Of a stretch of 64,000 nucleotides of DNA, positions 27,601 to 35,910 are shown one piece after another. Below the pieces are notes generated by a model. That model did not search any database. It was given only the letters and a program-made list of their open reading frames with translations, and was not told the DNA's origin. The position numbers and the translations under genes were made by a program. Positions within the stretch are counted from its first letter, which is position 1; each line of letters starts with the position of its first letter. Source of the stretch: Verrucomicrobiota bacterium (GTDB lineage Bacteria; Verrucomicrobiota; Verrucomicrobiia; Limisphaerales; UBA11358); the NCBI GenBank assembly GCA_028872915.1, contig JAGWNY010000006.1:29607-93606 (forward strand), in the 5' to 3' direction.

Positions 27601-28389
27601 GGCCTCGATTTGCTGGCGCAATTTTTCCGCCTCGGCATTTTTGGCGGTAAGCTCCGCTTGCAAGACGTCGAACTGATGCCGCGCGAGTTGCGTTTCGAGG
27701 TGTTGCAGTTCGAGGGAAATTTGTTTGTAGCGCCGCGCCTTGCCCGCCTGCCGCTGCAACGAACCGATCTGCCGTTTGACTTCCCGGATGAGATCAGCCA
27801 CGCGCAAGAGGTTTTGATCGGTGTATTCGAGTTTGCGAAGCGATTCCTTTTTTTGGGATTTGAATTTCGTGATACCCGCCGCTTCCTCGAAAATCATCCG
27901 CCGGTCTTCCGGTTTGCTCGAAAGAATCTGGGTGATATGGCCCTGCGCCAAGATGCTGTAGCTGGCGCGGCCCACGCCCGTGCCCATGAACAATTGCTGG
28001 ATGTCCTTCAGGCGGCAAGGCGTGCGATTCAAAAAATATTCGCTGGCGCCATCCCGGAAAATGCGGCGGGTGAGGGTGACCTCGTCATAGGCCATTTCCA
28101 CGCCGGCGGCACGCAGATTTTCCGCGTCCGCGCCGCCCAAGGTCAGCGAGACTTCGCCCATGCCCATGGGTTTGCGTCCATCGGTGCCGTTGAAAATGAC
28201 GTCGGCCATTTCGCCGCCGCGCAAGGCCTTGGCGGATTGCTCTCCGAGGACCCAGCGGATGGCATCTGAAACATTCGATTTGCCGCAGCCGTTGGGGCCG
28301 ACGATGGCGGTGACGCCCGGCTGAAAATTCAGCGCCGTCTTGTCCGCAAAGGACTTAAAGCCAAAAACGGTCAAATTTTTGAGGTACAT
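24658..28389 (-). CDS. smc: Chromosome segregation protein SMC
   Basis: The 1243-residue protein has the SMC layout: Walker A GPNGCGKSNVSDAIRWVLGE in the first 55 residues, a long coiled coil with many Gln/Glu/Arg/Ala heptads, a hinge at about 510-660 (VIGSLADHIRVPERFVVAME, then FVTLSGDLLSRHGVYTGG), a second coiled coil, and the signature and Walker B LSGGEQTMVAVALLF and FCVLDELDAALDEAN. SMC condenses and organises the chromosome with ScpA/ScpB, which are not in the window. The ATG at 28389 gives the conserved MYLKNLTVFGFKSFADKT start. Full length and intact. Confidence 0.97.
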   Translation of the reverse strand: MYLKNLTVFGFKSFADKTALNFQPGVTAIVGPNGCGKSNVSDAIRWVLGEQSAKALRGGEMADVIFNGTDGRKPMGMGEVSLTLGGADAENLRAAGVEMAYDEVTLTRRIFRDGASEYFLNRTPCRLKDIQQLFMGTGVGRASYSILAQGHITQILSSKPEDRRMIFEEAAGITKFKSQKKESLRKLEYTDQNLLRVADLIREVKRQIGSLQRQAGKARRYKQISLELQHLETQLARHQFDVLQAELTAKNAEAEKLRQQIEAGAAEVLGREDEIRQLRERLMALEHEVSARQQRGLELKAEAGRHESRIQYNEERLRELESQNSRALAEIAQAGERCHAAGEELAVVAGNLSGSEAALAAHRDALEKRQAALADVENRLKDTQEQLRQAQSAAFTAAQDLTRIRNEMTALELQKQGNAVRLEKLSAEKAQLEEERALLDARLGEFTMSVEAEKLNAQARREAVTQRQERLRQVQEELARSSVEQDEMLQQQAAKRSRLSVIEQLERSREGFDAGAVAALRSRDAGRAVIGSLADHIRVPERFVVAMENALGHHLQLVLTEQPESAQEILADLNANKAGRASVAALAMQRPADEKQLAFEGEMAPGAQTGGEALPAGGIVHALSVVQSDPSVEKLLKSLLGRTFIASDLATATAQIQNGHAGCDFVTLSGDLLSRHGVYTGGYLNGHGNPKAPASILGRKNQISELESELAEMQQRVAEASRNRGALQAEQTGLQAGLQEAQGELREQEVAIATREGEFRALQNSSRLLAQKIETVLFEVQSLAAQEKEGMQKRDSLLRQLAEFEARERESRERTSALTAGVESLRAARETANAALTESRVALAAEEQLLASFRRQQEALGRRIEELNQLAAQRRGEIEAVVARREQAGLEIQESRQQMERLAHEHEQVNALAAELIGQKNSQESDIACREEQLRSQRGGLTELQNRRGAVEVELARNNMSVQNLRDRIQQKYHVQLDDVRSECITITFADEGPARVQTLTPEEMAASGAATDWDAVVRQIEALQQRLDEIGPVNLVAIEEYEETEQRYQFLSKQHDDLVSAKAQLLEVISRINTQTRRMFLETFEKVRENFRTLFGEVFGGGKADLVLSDANDVLESGIEITARPPGKQQQSISLLSGGEQTMVAVALLFSIYQVKPSPFCVLDELDAALDEANILRFVKVLQRFIAQSQFIIITHNKRTIAMANVLYGVTMEEHGVSKIVSVKFRKENDDPAKQEPVAQAG

Positions 28390-28446
28390 GATTTTGACTC
28401 GGCCCAATGAAACCGCAATGGGCAGCCCAAGTAAAGGAAAAACCAC

Positions 28447-28788
28447 AACATAATGCGGTTTTTACCCGTTGCAGGCACAACTAATTGGGTGAGGAACCGT
28501 GATTGGCGCTGTGCCGACAACTGCATTACTTCTTTTCAATTGCCAATCAGTTCCTTTATACGCCTGGATCGGGTTTTGTCAACCCTTTTTGGACGCGATT
28601 TGAAGAAAAGGAGATGTGCAGCCTAAATTTACTGCAATCCACTGCAATTTACTCAAATTTACTCAAATTGAGGGCAATTGGCGCAGGTTGGCTTTGGACC
28701 GGCGGGGTTTTTTGATTCCGCGGTCGGGTATGTCAAAGAGCAGGCCCGTGAGGGCTTTCGGGGAGGACTGTAGCACGGAGCGTATAAT
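28447..28788. other. Non-coding stretch with short AT-rich direct repeats
   Basis: There is no plausible gene in these about 340 bp. Around 28626-28676 the motifs ACTGCAATT and TTACTCAAAT each occur twice in tandem in an otherwise GC-rich context. It ends where an IS4-type transposase fragment begins. Confidence 0.6.
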
Positions 28789-29069
28789 AATGCAACAACA
28801 ATTTTAAAAATTCGTTCACTTTTTTTCGGTGCGTCCGCGAACGCCGTCCGCAGGCACGTCTGGATGGCCCTGCTGGCTTACCTCTTGTTGCGCTTCCACG
28901 CCTGGCTGGGCCGCTGGAGCCACAGTTCACGCGGCACTTTGCCCTGATCCGCTCGGCCCTCTGGCAAAAACTCGATTTGAGCGGTCTCCTGGAAAGCTGT
29001 GGAACAGCCAAAGGCGGCGGACGCTTCCTGGCCCGCCCCGAACAAGCCTATCTGCCCGGCTTCAGATGA
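28789..29069 (+). pseudogene. IS4-type transposase, C-terminal remnant with frameshift
   Basis: Read from 28789, the frame gives LKIRSLFFGASANAVRRHVW then MALLAYLLLRFHAWLGRWSH, the conserved C-terminal block of IS4-family DDE transposases (LKIKxFxGTSxNAVxxQxWIAL). A one-base shift near 28920 continues it as FTRHFALIRSALWQKLDLSG and GTAKGGGRFLARPEQAYLPG up to a stop at 29067-29069, matching the typical family tail. The N-terminal two thirds, with the first two Asp of the catalytic triad, are missing. This is therefore a decayed element, not an active transposase. Confidence 0.8.
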
Positions 29070-29322
29070 TCCTGTGGGACAGCCGGTGCCTCAACGACTC
29101 AAATTCTTAAACCGATTTTTCATTGCACCATCCGGTTTTCAGGCAAATCCGCCTCCGTTGGCCGCGGATTCAACCGCTATTGGCCGGCACTGATTTAGAA
29201 ATTTACCGCGTCCTGAAACAATTCGTGATGCTGCCATCCGCCTTCACTGGGTTTCGGCGTGACGGGAAGGGCGGATTCTGCGACGTCGAGAACTTTGCTG
29301 ACGCGACCTTGATAGATGCGGT

Positions 29323-30333
29323 TCATTTTGGATTATTGGTTGAACGCGGGCGCCAGGGCGGGATTTTCAGGCGGCGGCGGTGGTGGGACACGCCGCTTAA
29401 CGTCCGATTCAACTGACGCGCGATTTTCGGGTCGGGGCGCGTGCCGAGCAATTTTTCTTCGGCCGCCGTCCAATCCCGCAACTTGGGATCGGCTTTGGGA
29501 ATGTGCAGCAATTCGCGGCGTTGGGTGACAGCGAGAACTGAACGACTAATCCGGCGGGCGACTTCTGAATCCGGCGCTGTTCCGAGCAATCGGAGTTCAT
29601 CTGTCGTCCAGGAGACACGCGATTTTTTAGGACCAACATAGGCGGGAATATTCTGCGACCGGCGTTTGAACATTGCGACGTGTGGCGGGCAGCCGATTTG
29701 TTCGGCAGCTTCCCTGTCGGACATGGTTCCCAGCAGGGCGAGTTGTTCTTGCGTCCAGACGTGGCGCGTCGGCGAAGGAATACGCAGGCGGATGCGGCGT
29801 TTATGAACGGAAACAACCGATCGGCCAATTCGCCATGCCACTTCGGTGTCCGGCATGGCGCCCAACAGTTTGTCCTCGGCGGGCGTCCAGGGGTGAAAGT
29901 CCGGATTGCAGAAGGGGATGCCAAGTTTCAGGCGTTTGTGGCGCACGTCTTTGACGGTGCGGCCGGTCAACTCGGCGACTTTGCGGTCCGGGTAACAGCC
30001 CAGCATGGCAATCTCGCCGGGTTGCCACTGGTGATAATCGGGACGCTTGAAGGGAATGCCAAGCTGGCGCCGGCGATAGGCGACTTGATAGCGGGGCCGT
30101 TTGAGCAGCATGGCGACTTGTTCATCCGGACGGTCACCGAGGAGTTTATCGTCATCGGGGCTCCATTTTTTGAGGAAGCGGATGTGCCTGAGATTGCGGC
30201 GGACGATAACCGCCTCGACGGTACGACCAAGTTTTCTTGCGATGGCGCGATCCGATTTAGTTCCCAATAACTGTTCTTCTTCCGCCGTCCAGGGACGTTT
30301 GTTCCGCGGCGCCGCGGGATTGAGGTGGTTCAT
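29323..30333 (-). CDS. Myb/SANT-like helix-turn-helix repeat protein (seven repeats)
   Basis: The 336-residue protein is built almost entirely of seven tandem units of about 43-48 residues with the pattern W(T/S)xxE..LLGxxPDxxxAxxxxRxxxxVxxRRxxLxIP. Clear examples are WTPAEDKLLGAMPDTEVAWR and WTAAEEKLLGTRPDPKIARQ. The spaced Trp, the helical predicted fold and the basic RR end resemble Myb/SANT DNA-binding modules, so DNA binding is likely but not shown. No catalytic domain, signal peptide or membrane segment is present. A second, broken member lies at 53.5-54.7 kb. It lies 250 bp from an IS4 remnant and just downstream of the propeller gene. Confidence 0.8.
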   Translation of the reverse strand: MNHLNPAAPRNKRPWTAEEEQLLGTKSDRAIARKLGRTVEAVIVRRNLRHIRFLKKWSPDDDKLLGDRPDEQVAMLLKRPRYQVAYRRRQLGIPFKRPDYHQWQPGEIAMLGCYPDRKVAELTGRTVKDVRHKRLKLGIPFCNPDFHPWTPAEDKLLGAMPDTEVAWRIGRSVVSVHKRRIRLRIPSPTRHVWTQEQLALLGTMSDREAAEQIGCPPHVAMFKRRSQNIPAYVGPKKSRVSWTTDELRLLGTAPDSEVARRISRSVLAVTQRRELLHIPKADPKLRDWTAAEEKLLGTRPDPKIARQLNRTLSGVSHHRRRLKIPPWRPRSTNNPK

Positions 30334-30368
30334 GGTGGGGACGTTTTTGCCCGGTTACAGGTGAATCC

Positions 30369-33300
30369 TCACGGTGTGGAGAGACGATAGAATTTGCTGC
30401 TGACGCCCGTGGCGCTCTGGTCAATAAATTGGAACAAACCATCGGGACCAGCAACGTTGGTGGCAATCACCTCCCATTGCGGGAGAGGCAGGCTCAAATT
30501 GGCGGTTGCCCACAGCCGGTTCGTGCTGCCGGGAGTGCCGGCCAGATACACGGTCGCGGGTCCGCCGGCGCTGTTGGAGATGCCGTAAGCGTTGGGTTCC
30601 AGCAGCACCGTCAAGTTCGCCACGGCGCTCGTGGCGCTGCCGAACAGGTTGTTGACGATCACCTGATAGTGGCCGTCGTCGTTGGTGATGACCGGCCCGA
30701 AGGACAACCCGGCATTCGTCGCTCCGGCCAGGAGGGTGTTCGTATTGAAATACCATTGGTAATCCAGTCCCAAGCTTCCCGTTGCCGACACACCAAAATT
30801 GGCCGTGTCGCCAATGGGCAAGGTCAAGTCGCCAGGGTTGCTGGCGATGGCCGGCGACGCGATATTGGCTGCCGCAAAGTACGCGGACGGCTTGCCACCC
30901 GCCGTGGTGAAATTGCCTCCCGCAAACAAGGTATTTCCCGACACCGCCAGAGCGAGAACGTCGGCGTTCATCCCCGAACCCAAGGCTGACCAGGAACTGC
31001 CGTTCCATTCGGCGATGTTTGTGGCCGCCACGCTGCCTGCTGTCCTGAATCCGCCTCCCACAAACAAGTTGTTTCCCGATACTGCCAGAGCGTTAACGTA
31101 GGGGTTGGGGTTTATTTCCGAACCCGAAATCCCCGAACCCAAGGCTGACCAGGCACTGCCGCTCCACTCGGCAATGTTTGTGGCCGACACGCCGCCCGCC
31201 GAAGTGAAATTTCCTCCGACAAACAAGTTGGTTCCCGACACCGCCAGAACATAAACGCCGCCGTTGATCCCCGAACCCAAGGCCGACCAGGCACTGCCGT
31301 TCCATTCGGCAATGTTCGTGGCCGCCACACCGCCCGCCGTAGTGAAACTTCCTCCGGCAAACAAGTTGGTTCCCGATACCGCCAGAGCGAGCACTTGGCC
31401 ATTCATTCCGGAGCCCAAGGCTAACCAGGAACTGCCGTTCCATTCAGCAATGTAATTGGCCGACACGCCGCCTGCCGTGGTAAAATAGCCTCCCGCAAAC
31501 AAGTTGGTTCCCGACACCGCCAGAGCATTAACGCCGCTGTCGCTGTTCATCCCCGAACCCAAGGCCGACCAGGAACTGCCGTTCCATTCGGCAATGTAAT
31601 TGACCCACACGCCGCCTGCCATCGTAAAGGCGCCTCCAGCAAACAAGTTGGTTCCCGACACCGCCAGAGAGAAAACGTAGTAGTCCATCCCCGAACCCAA
31701 GTCCGACCAGGAACTGCCGTTCCATTCGGCGATGAGGTTGGCCGCCACACCGCCTGCCGTGGTAAAATAGCCTCCCGCAAACAAGTCGGTTCCCGACACC
31801 GCCAGAGCGTTAACGTAGTAGTCCATCCCCGAACCCAAGTCCGACCAGGAACTGCCGTTCCATTCGGCGATGTAGTTGGTCGCCACGCCGCCCGCCATGC
31901 CGAACTCACCTCCCGCAAACAAGTTGGGTCCCGACACGGCCAGGGCGAAAACGCCGCCGCTAGCGTCGCTGTTCATCCCCGAACCCAGGGCTGACCACAA
32001 ACTGCCATTCCACTCGGCGATGTTCGTGGCCGACACTCCACCCGCCGTCGCGAAACCGCCTCCCACATACAAGTTGGTTCCCGACACCGCCAGAGCATAG
32101 ACGTCGCTGTCCATCCCCGAACCCAAGGCTGACCAGGAACCGCCGTTCCATTCGGCGATGTAGTTGGCCGCCGCTCCGCCCGCCGTGGTGAACTGACCTC
32201 CCGCAAACAAGTTGGTTCCCGACACGGCCAGGGCGAAAACGCCGCCGTTAGCGTTGTTGTTCATCCCGGAACCCAAGACCGACCAGGAGCTGCCGTTCCA
32301 TTCGGCGATGTAGTTGGCCGCCCCTCCGCCGGCCGTCGTGAAATTTCCTCCCGCAAACAAGTTGGTTCCCGACACCGCCAGAGCGAAAACAGTGTGATTC
32401 ATCCCCGAACCCAAAGCCGACCAGGAACTGCCATTCCACTCGGCAATGTCATTGGCCGTCACTCCGCCCGCCGTGCCGAACCATCCGCCCGCGAACAAGT
32501 TGGTTCCCGACACCGCCAGAGCGAAAACGCCGTAAACGGCGTAGTTTATTCCCGAACCCAAGGCCGACCAGGAACTGCCGTTCCACTCGGCAATGCAATT
32601 GGCCGACACGCCGCCTGCCGTGGTAAAATAACCTGCCGCAAACAAGTTGGTTCCCGACACCGCCAGAGCCCTAACGATGCCCTTCAACCCCGAGCCCAAG
32701 GCCGACCAGGAACTGCCGTTCCATTCGGCGATATTATTGGCCATCACATCGCCTGCGACGGTGAAACTGCCGCCGACGTAAAGGTTGCCGGAACCATCGG
32801 CGGCAGTGGCATAAACGGTTCCATTCACACTGGGCGCGCTAAAACTACTCATCCAATTGGCATCGCTAAACGTCGGGTCAATCCGCACCGGATATTCCGC
32901 CGCCGCATCCTCCACCACCACCGCCAGCCGGCTGGCTGACAGCACTTCCATTCTGGCCGCCAGTTCCCTGCCCCGCGCGTCCACCGCCCTCAGCCGGTTA
33001 TAGACCATCTGCCGTCCGCCGTCGGCCAAAACGAGCCGCGCCCCGCCGGGCATTGCCTCAGCCTTCGCTCCGTCCACTTCCAACTCCAGCCGCACGGGGC
33101 CGCTGCCTTCTGGCCGCCGTTCAATCACAAAATCCTGCCGCAACCCGTCAATGCCCGCCGAATATTCCTCCGTCAATCCCGGACGGATGAACAGCGCCCT
33201 TTGCCCGTCCACCTCCGCCTTTCCGGACCGCGCAAGCAATTGGGCGCCGGCGCGCCCCATCGCCCGCGCCACCACCCGAAACGGCTCGCCTTTGCTCCCA

Positions 33301-33587
33301 TCTTTCGTGGAAACCAGCCACAAGCCTTGCGTTGTGACGCGGCCCTTCAGCCGCTGAAACACGCACCGCAACGTCGCGCCGCCGGGACTGGCCGCAACGG
33401 CCAAGCCGTTCCCGGAATATTGTTTTCCCGCCATCGCACCGATTTGATCGAACGGAATGGCGGCGGCATGAGCCGCAGTGGCCGCCTTGTGAGCCGCGGG
33501 AACGGCCGCTGGTCGGGCGTGAGAGTTGAGGGTTGCGAGCGCCGGCAAAGCCAGCACGATGAGCAGATTTTGAATTTTCAGTTTCAT
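30369..33587 (-). CDS. Secreted protein with 13 near-identical propeller-type repeats and an Ig-like domain
   Basis: The 1072-residue protein has a signal peptide (NLLIVLALPALATLNSHA). A conserved N-terminal region of about 220 residues is followed by 13 tandem units of 43-53 residues built on IAEWNGSSWSALGSGMN and LAVSGTNLFAGGYFTTAGG. After them comes an Ig-like domain (about 905-985: IGDTANFGVSATGSLGLDYQ and DDGHYQVIVNNLFGSA), and the end reads SSKFYRLSTP. Such WNGSSW/LFAGG repeats occur in large secreted beta-propeller-like proteins. It is probably exported and surface-exposed; ligand and function are unknown. The repeats are also highly similar at DNA level from about 31000 to 32720. Confidence 0.85.
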   Translation of the reverse strand: MKLKIQNLLIVLALPALATLNSHARPAAVPAAHKAATAAHAAAIPFDQIGAMAGKQYSGNGLAVAASPGGATLRCVFQRLKGRVTTQGLWLVSTKDGSKGEPFRVVARAMGRAGAQLLARSGKAEVDGQRALFIRPGLTEEYSAGIDGLRQDFVIERRPEGSGPVRLELEVDGAKAEAMPGGARLVLADGGRQMVYNRLRAVDARGRELAARMEVLSASRLAVVVEDAAAEYPVRIDPTFSDANWMSSFSAPSVNGTVYATAADGSGNLYVGGSFTVAGDVMANNIAEWNGSSWSALGSGLKGIVRALAVSGTNLFAAGYFTTAGGVSANCIAEWNGSSWSALGSGINYAVYGVFALAVSGTNLFAGGWFGTAGGVTANDIAEWNGSSWSALGSGMNHTVFALAVSGTNLFAGGNFTTAGGGAANYIAEWNGSSWSVLGSGMNNNANGGVFALAVSGTNLFAGGQFTTAGGAAANYIAEWNGGSWSALGSGMDSDVYALAVSGTNLYVGGGFATAGGVSATNIAEWNGSLWSALGSGMNSDASGGVFALAVSGPNLFAGGEFGMAGGVATNYIAEWNGSSWSDLGSGMDYYVNALAVSGTDLFAGGYFTTAGGVAANLIAEWNGSSWSDLGSGMDYYVFSLAVSGTNLFAGGAFTMAGGVWVNYIAEWNGSSWSALGSGMNSDSGVNALAVSGTNLFAGGYFTTAGGVSANYIAEWNGSSWLALGSGMNGQVLALAVSGTNLFAGGSFTTAGGVAATNIAEWNGSAWSALGSGINGGVYVLAVSGTNLFVGGNFTSAGGVSATNIAEWSGSAWSALGSGISGSEINPNPYVNALAVSGNNLFVGGGFRTAGSVAATNIAEWNGSSWSALGSGMNADVLALAVSGNTLFAGGNFTTAGGKPSAYFAAANIASPAIASNPGDLTLPIGDTANFGVSATGSLGLDYQWYFNTNTLLAGATNAGLSFGPVITNDDGHYQVIVNNLFGSATSAVANLTVLLEPNAYGISNSAGGPATVYLAGTPGSTNRLWATANLSLPLPQWEVIATNVAGPDGLFQFIDQSATGVSSKFYRLSTP

Positions 33588-33728
33588 AGGATTGTCCTGG
33601 TTTCATCGCCGCGCATCCGCCAAACGGCCTATCGAAAGTCAGGACGAAGGGGATGGCGCGCGGAAGCGGCAGATTTTGCGCGGCTGTTATCACGGCGATA
33701 TCGAAGTCTGGCGCTGTATTGAAAAAAG

Positions 33729-33813
33729 TGGTGCGGATAGCAGGACTTGAACCTGCACGGGTTGCCCCACTACCACCTCAAAGTAGCGTGTCTGCCAATT
33801 CCACCATATCCGC
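33729..33813 (-). tRNA. tRNA-Leu(GAG)
   Basis: The minus strand folds as a class II tRNA: acceptor GCGGATA pairs with TATCCGC, the D-loop is GGTGGAATTGGCAGAC, anticodon stem CTACT/GGTAG encloses the anticodon GAG, there is a long variable arm, and the T-arm has GGTTCAAGTC. The 3' CCA is encoded (33731-33729). Confidence 0.95.
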
Positions 33814-34098
33814 GCCATTGTTTTACAGGGGTTTTGCTTTGACCAATTGTTTTTGGGCCACCACGGCGCCACCGAGGAGCCGCGGCAAAACTAACATAAT
33901 GAAGCAGCGAGGAGGACGAAAAGCAAGCCCTTTGACGGGACAGATTGAAACTCGCCGCGCTTGCCTCCCCGAATTTTCGCTGGTAGGCTGCCAACCGCCA
34001 GCGAATTTGCGCAACACGACAATGGCGCCGCAAAAAACCCCGCCGCCGCCGAGGAATCGCCGCGGCAGAAGAACCGGATTCAGGCAATCGCCTTGCCA

Positions 34099-34773
34099 TT
34101 GAAAACCTACTTTGTCACCGGCACGGACACGGGCGTGGGCAAGACCGTCCTGACCGTGTTGCTCGCGCGATTTTTGCGCGGGCGTGGCATTGCCGCGGCA
34201 GCGATCAAACCCGTTTCCTCCGGCCGGCGCGGGGACGCGCGCCAATTGTTCCGGGCCATGGACGGGGCGCTGCCGCTGGATGATATCAATCCGTGGCATT
34301 TCGGCGCGCCGTTGGCGCCGGCATTGGCCGCGCGGCTGGAAGGCAAAAAAATTCTCCTGGGCGACGTTCTGGCCCACTGCCGCCGGATGCGAAAGCGGTT
34401 TGACGCGCTGGTGGTTGAGGGGGCAGGCGGGCTTCTAAGCCCGCTCGGGGAAGATTTCGATTCGCGGGACATTCTCACGGCTTTGCGGGCCACGCCGATT
34501 ATCGCCGCCCCGAACCGATTGGGAACCGTCAATGCGGTTTTATTGACGCTGGAGGCGCTGCCGCAATCATTGCGCCGGAAAGCGAAAATTGTAACGATGC
34601 AAACCGAACCCCAAAAACGTCCAACGTCCGCGGCGCGGTCGAACCCCGCGTTGCTTGAGCAGCTTTGCGGCGCCGAAGTATTTACGCTGCCGTGGCTGGG
34701 ACGGAAAATCGTTTACCCCTCCGGGCGGATGGGTTCGCGCGTCCGGCGGACCCTTCAGGGGATCCTTCAATAA
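34099..34773 (+). CDS. bioD: ATP-dependent dethiobiotin synthetase
   Basis: The protein of 224 residues begins MKTYFVTGTDTGVGKTVLTV, with the BioD P-loop, followed by AIKPVSSGRR and VVEGAGGLLSPLGED. BioD closes the ureido ring of dethiobiotin from 7,8-diaminopelargonate, CO2 and ATP, the penultimate step of biotin synthesis. No other bio gene is nearby. The start is a TTG at 34099 (another TTG lies two codons upstream); the in-frame ATG much further upstream would add 46 unsupported residues. The 3' end overlaps the convergent cydB by 7 bp. Confidence 0.92.
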   Translation: MKTYFVTGTDTGVGKTVLTVLLARFLRGRGIAAAAIKPVSSGRRGDARQLFRAMDGALPLDDINPWHFGAPLAPALAARLEGKKILLGDVLAHCRRMRKRFDALVVEGAGGLLSPLGEDFDSRDILTALRATPIIAAPNRLGTVNAVLLTLEALPQSLRRKAKIVTMQTEPQKRPTSAARSNPALLEQLCGAEVFTLPWLGRKIVYPSGRMGSRVRRTLQGILQ

Positions 34774-35789
34774 CTGGTCCGTTCGAGTTTTACCTTGCCG
34801 CGAAAAATCCAATAAATGCAGGCGGTATAGGCCAGCACAACGGGGATGCCGATGCCGGCGATAATGAGCATGATTTCCAGCGTCTTGGGAGAGGAGCAAG
34901 CGTTGTAAATGGTGAGCGAATTGCCGGCTTCGGGCTGGCTGAAGACCATGTAGGGATACTGGTCCAAGCCGAAGAGCATCATCAGGGTAAGCATGGTGGC
35001 GCATGAGGAGAGAAAGGCGCGCCAATCGCGGCCGTGATAAAATTCGCGCGGGATATTGGCGATGGCGAGCATGTTGGCGATGGCGACGCTGAAGAGCCAC
35101 GGATTTTGGCGAACCCGCGCGGCCATGTGTGGCACGTACAGGAGGGTCGCCATGGTCGTCACGGCGGCGCAAATGACAAAGAAAATGATGCTGTTCATGG
35201 CCCAGCGCCGCAATTTGTCGTGCAATTCGCCTTCCGTCTTCAACAGCCCGTAAATGGCGCCGTGCATCATGAACAATGCGACGGTCGTGACACCCAGGAG
35301 CAAGGGATAGGGCCTGAGCAATCCCAAAAAGGTTCCGGCAAATTCGCCCCGCGCGTCAATGGGAATGCCGGCGGCGATGTTGCCCATGGCCACGCCAATG
35401 AGCAGGGCGGACAAAATGCTCCCGGCGGCGAATCCAATGTCCCACATCCGCCGCCACCAGCGCATGGGCTGTTTGCCGCGGAATTCAATGGCGACGGCCC
35501 GGAAGATCAAAGCAAAGAGGAGCAGGATGAAGGCGAGATAAAAACCCGAAAACACGGTCGCATAAACATCGGGAAAGGCGGCAAACAGCGCGCCGCCACC
35601 GGTCACGAGCCAGACCTCGTTGCCATCCCACACCGGGCCGATGGAATTGAGCATGAGGCGCCGTTCCTCGTCCTTGGAGGCAAACAAGTGGAGCGCTCCG
35701 ATGCCCAGATCAAAGCCGTCCAGCATCGCATAACCCGTGAAGAGAACGCCCACCAGAACAAACCAAATCGTGTTGAGGTCAAAAGTCAT
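34767..35789 (-). CDS. cydB: Cytochrome bd ubiquinol oxidase subunit II
   Basis: The 340-residue polytopic membrane protein starts MTFDLNTIWFVLVGVLFTGY and has MLDGFDLGIGAL, GPVWDGNEVWLVTGGGALFA and FPDVYATVFSGFYLAFIL, the conserved first-half motifs of CydB. CydB partners with haem-carrying CydA in the inner membrane to reduce oxygen with quinol. The full eight or nine helices are present. cydA, normally directly upstream, is not here: the next gene upstream encodes a DUF362 protein. Confidence 0.93.
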   Translation of the reverse strand: MTFDLNTIWFVLVGVLFTGYAMLDGFDLGIGALHLFASKDEERRLMLNSIGPVWDGNEVWLVTGGGALFAAFPDVYATVFSGFYLAFILLLFALIFRAVAIEFRGKQPMRWWRRMWDIGFAAGSILSALLIGVAMGNIAAGIPIDARGEFAGTFLGLLRPYPLLLGVTTVALFMMHGAIYGLLKTEGELHDKLRRWAMNSIIFFVICAAVTTMATLLYVPHMAARVRQNPWLFSVAIANMLAIANIPREFYHGRDWRAFLSSCATMLTLMMLFGLDQYPYMVFSQPEAGNSLTIYNACSSPKTLEIMLIIAGIGIPVVLAYTACIYWIFRGKVKLERTSY

Positions 35790-35910
35790 ATCAAAACCTT
35801 TGTTTCAATGGCGCGCGGCCCCGGAAACCTTCCGCCACCATCTTGATCATACAAAAAGCCGGGCTTGGAATCCAGCCCATTCGGTTTCGGCGCAGCGGGG
35901 GGCGCGGGCC

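Noticed and set aside
28626..28676. Short tandem AT-rich repeats considered as iterons or a CRISPR seed
   Set aside because: Only two or three degenerate units of 9-10 bp, no replication gene and no cas gene nearby.
31000..32720. Regularly spaced near-identical DNA repeats looking like a CRISPR array at first sight
   Set aside because: They are in-frame coding repeats of the secreted protein with unit length about 130-150 bp, far too long and with no unique spacers.
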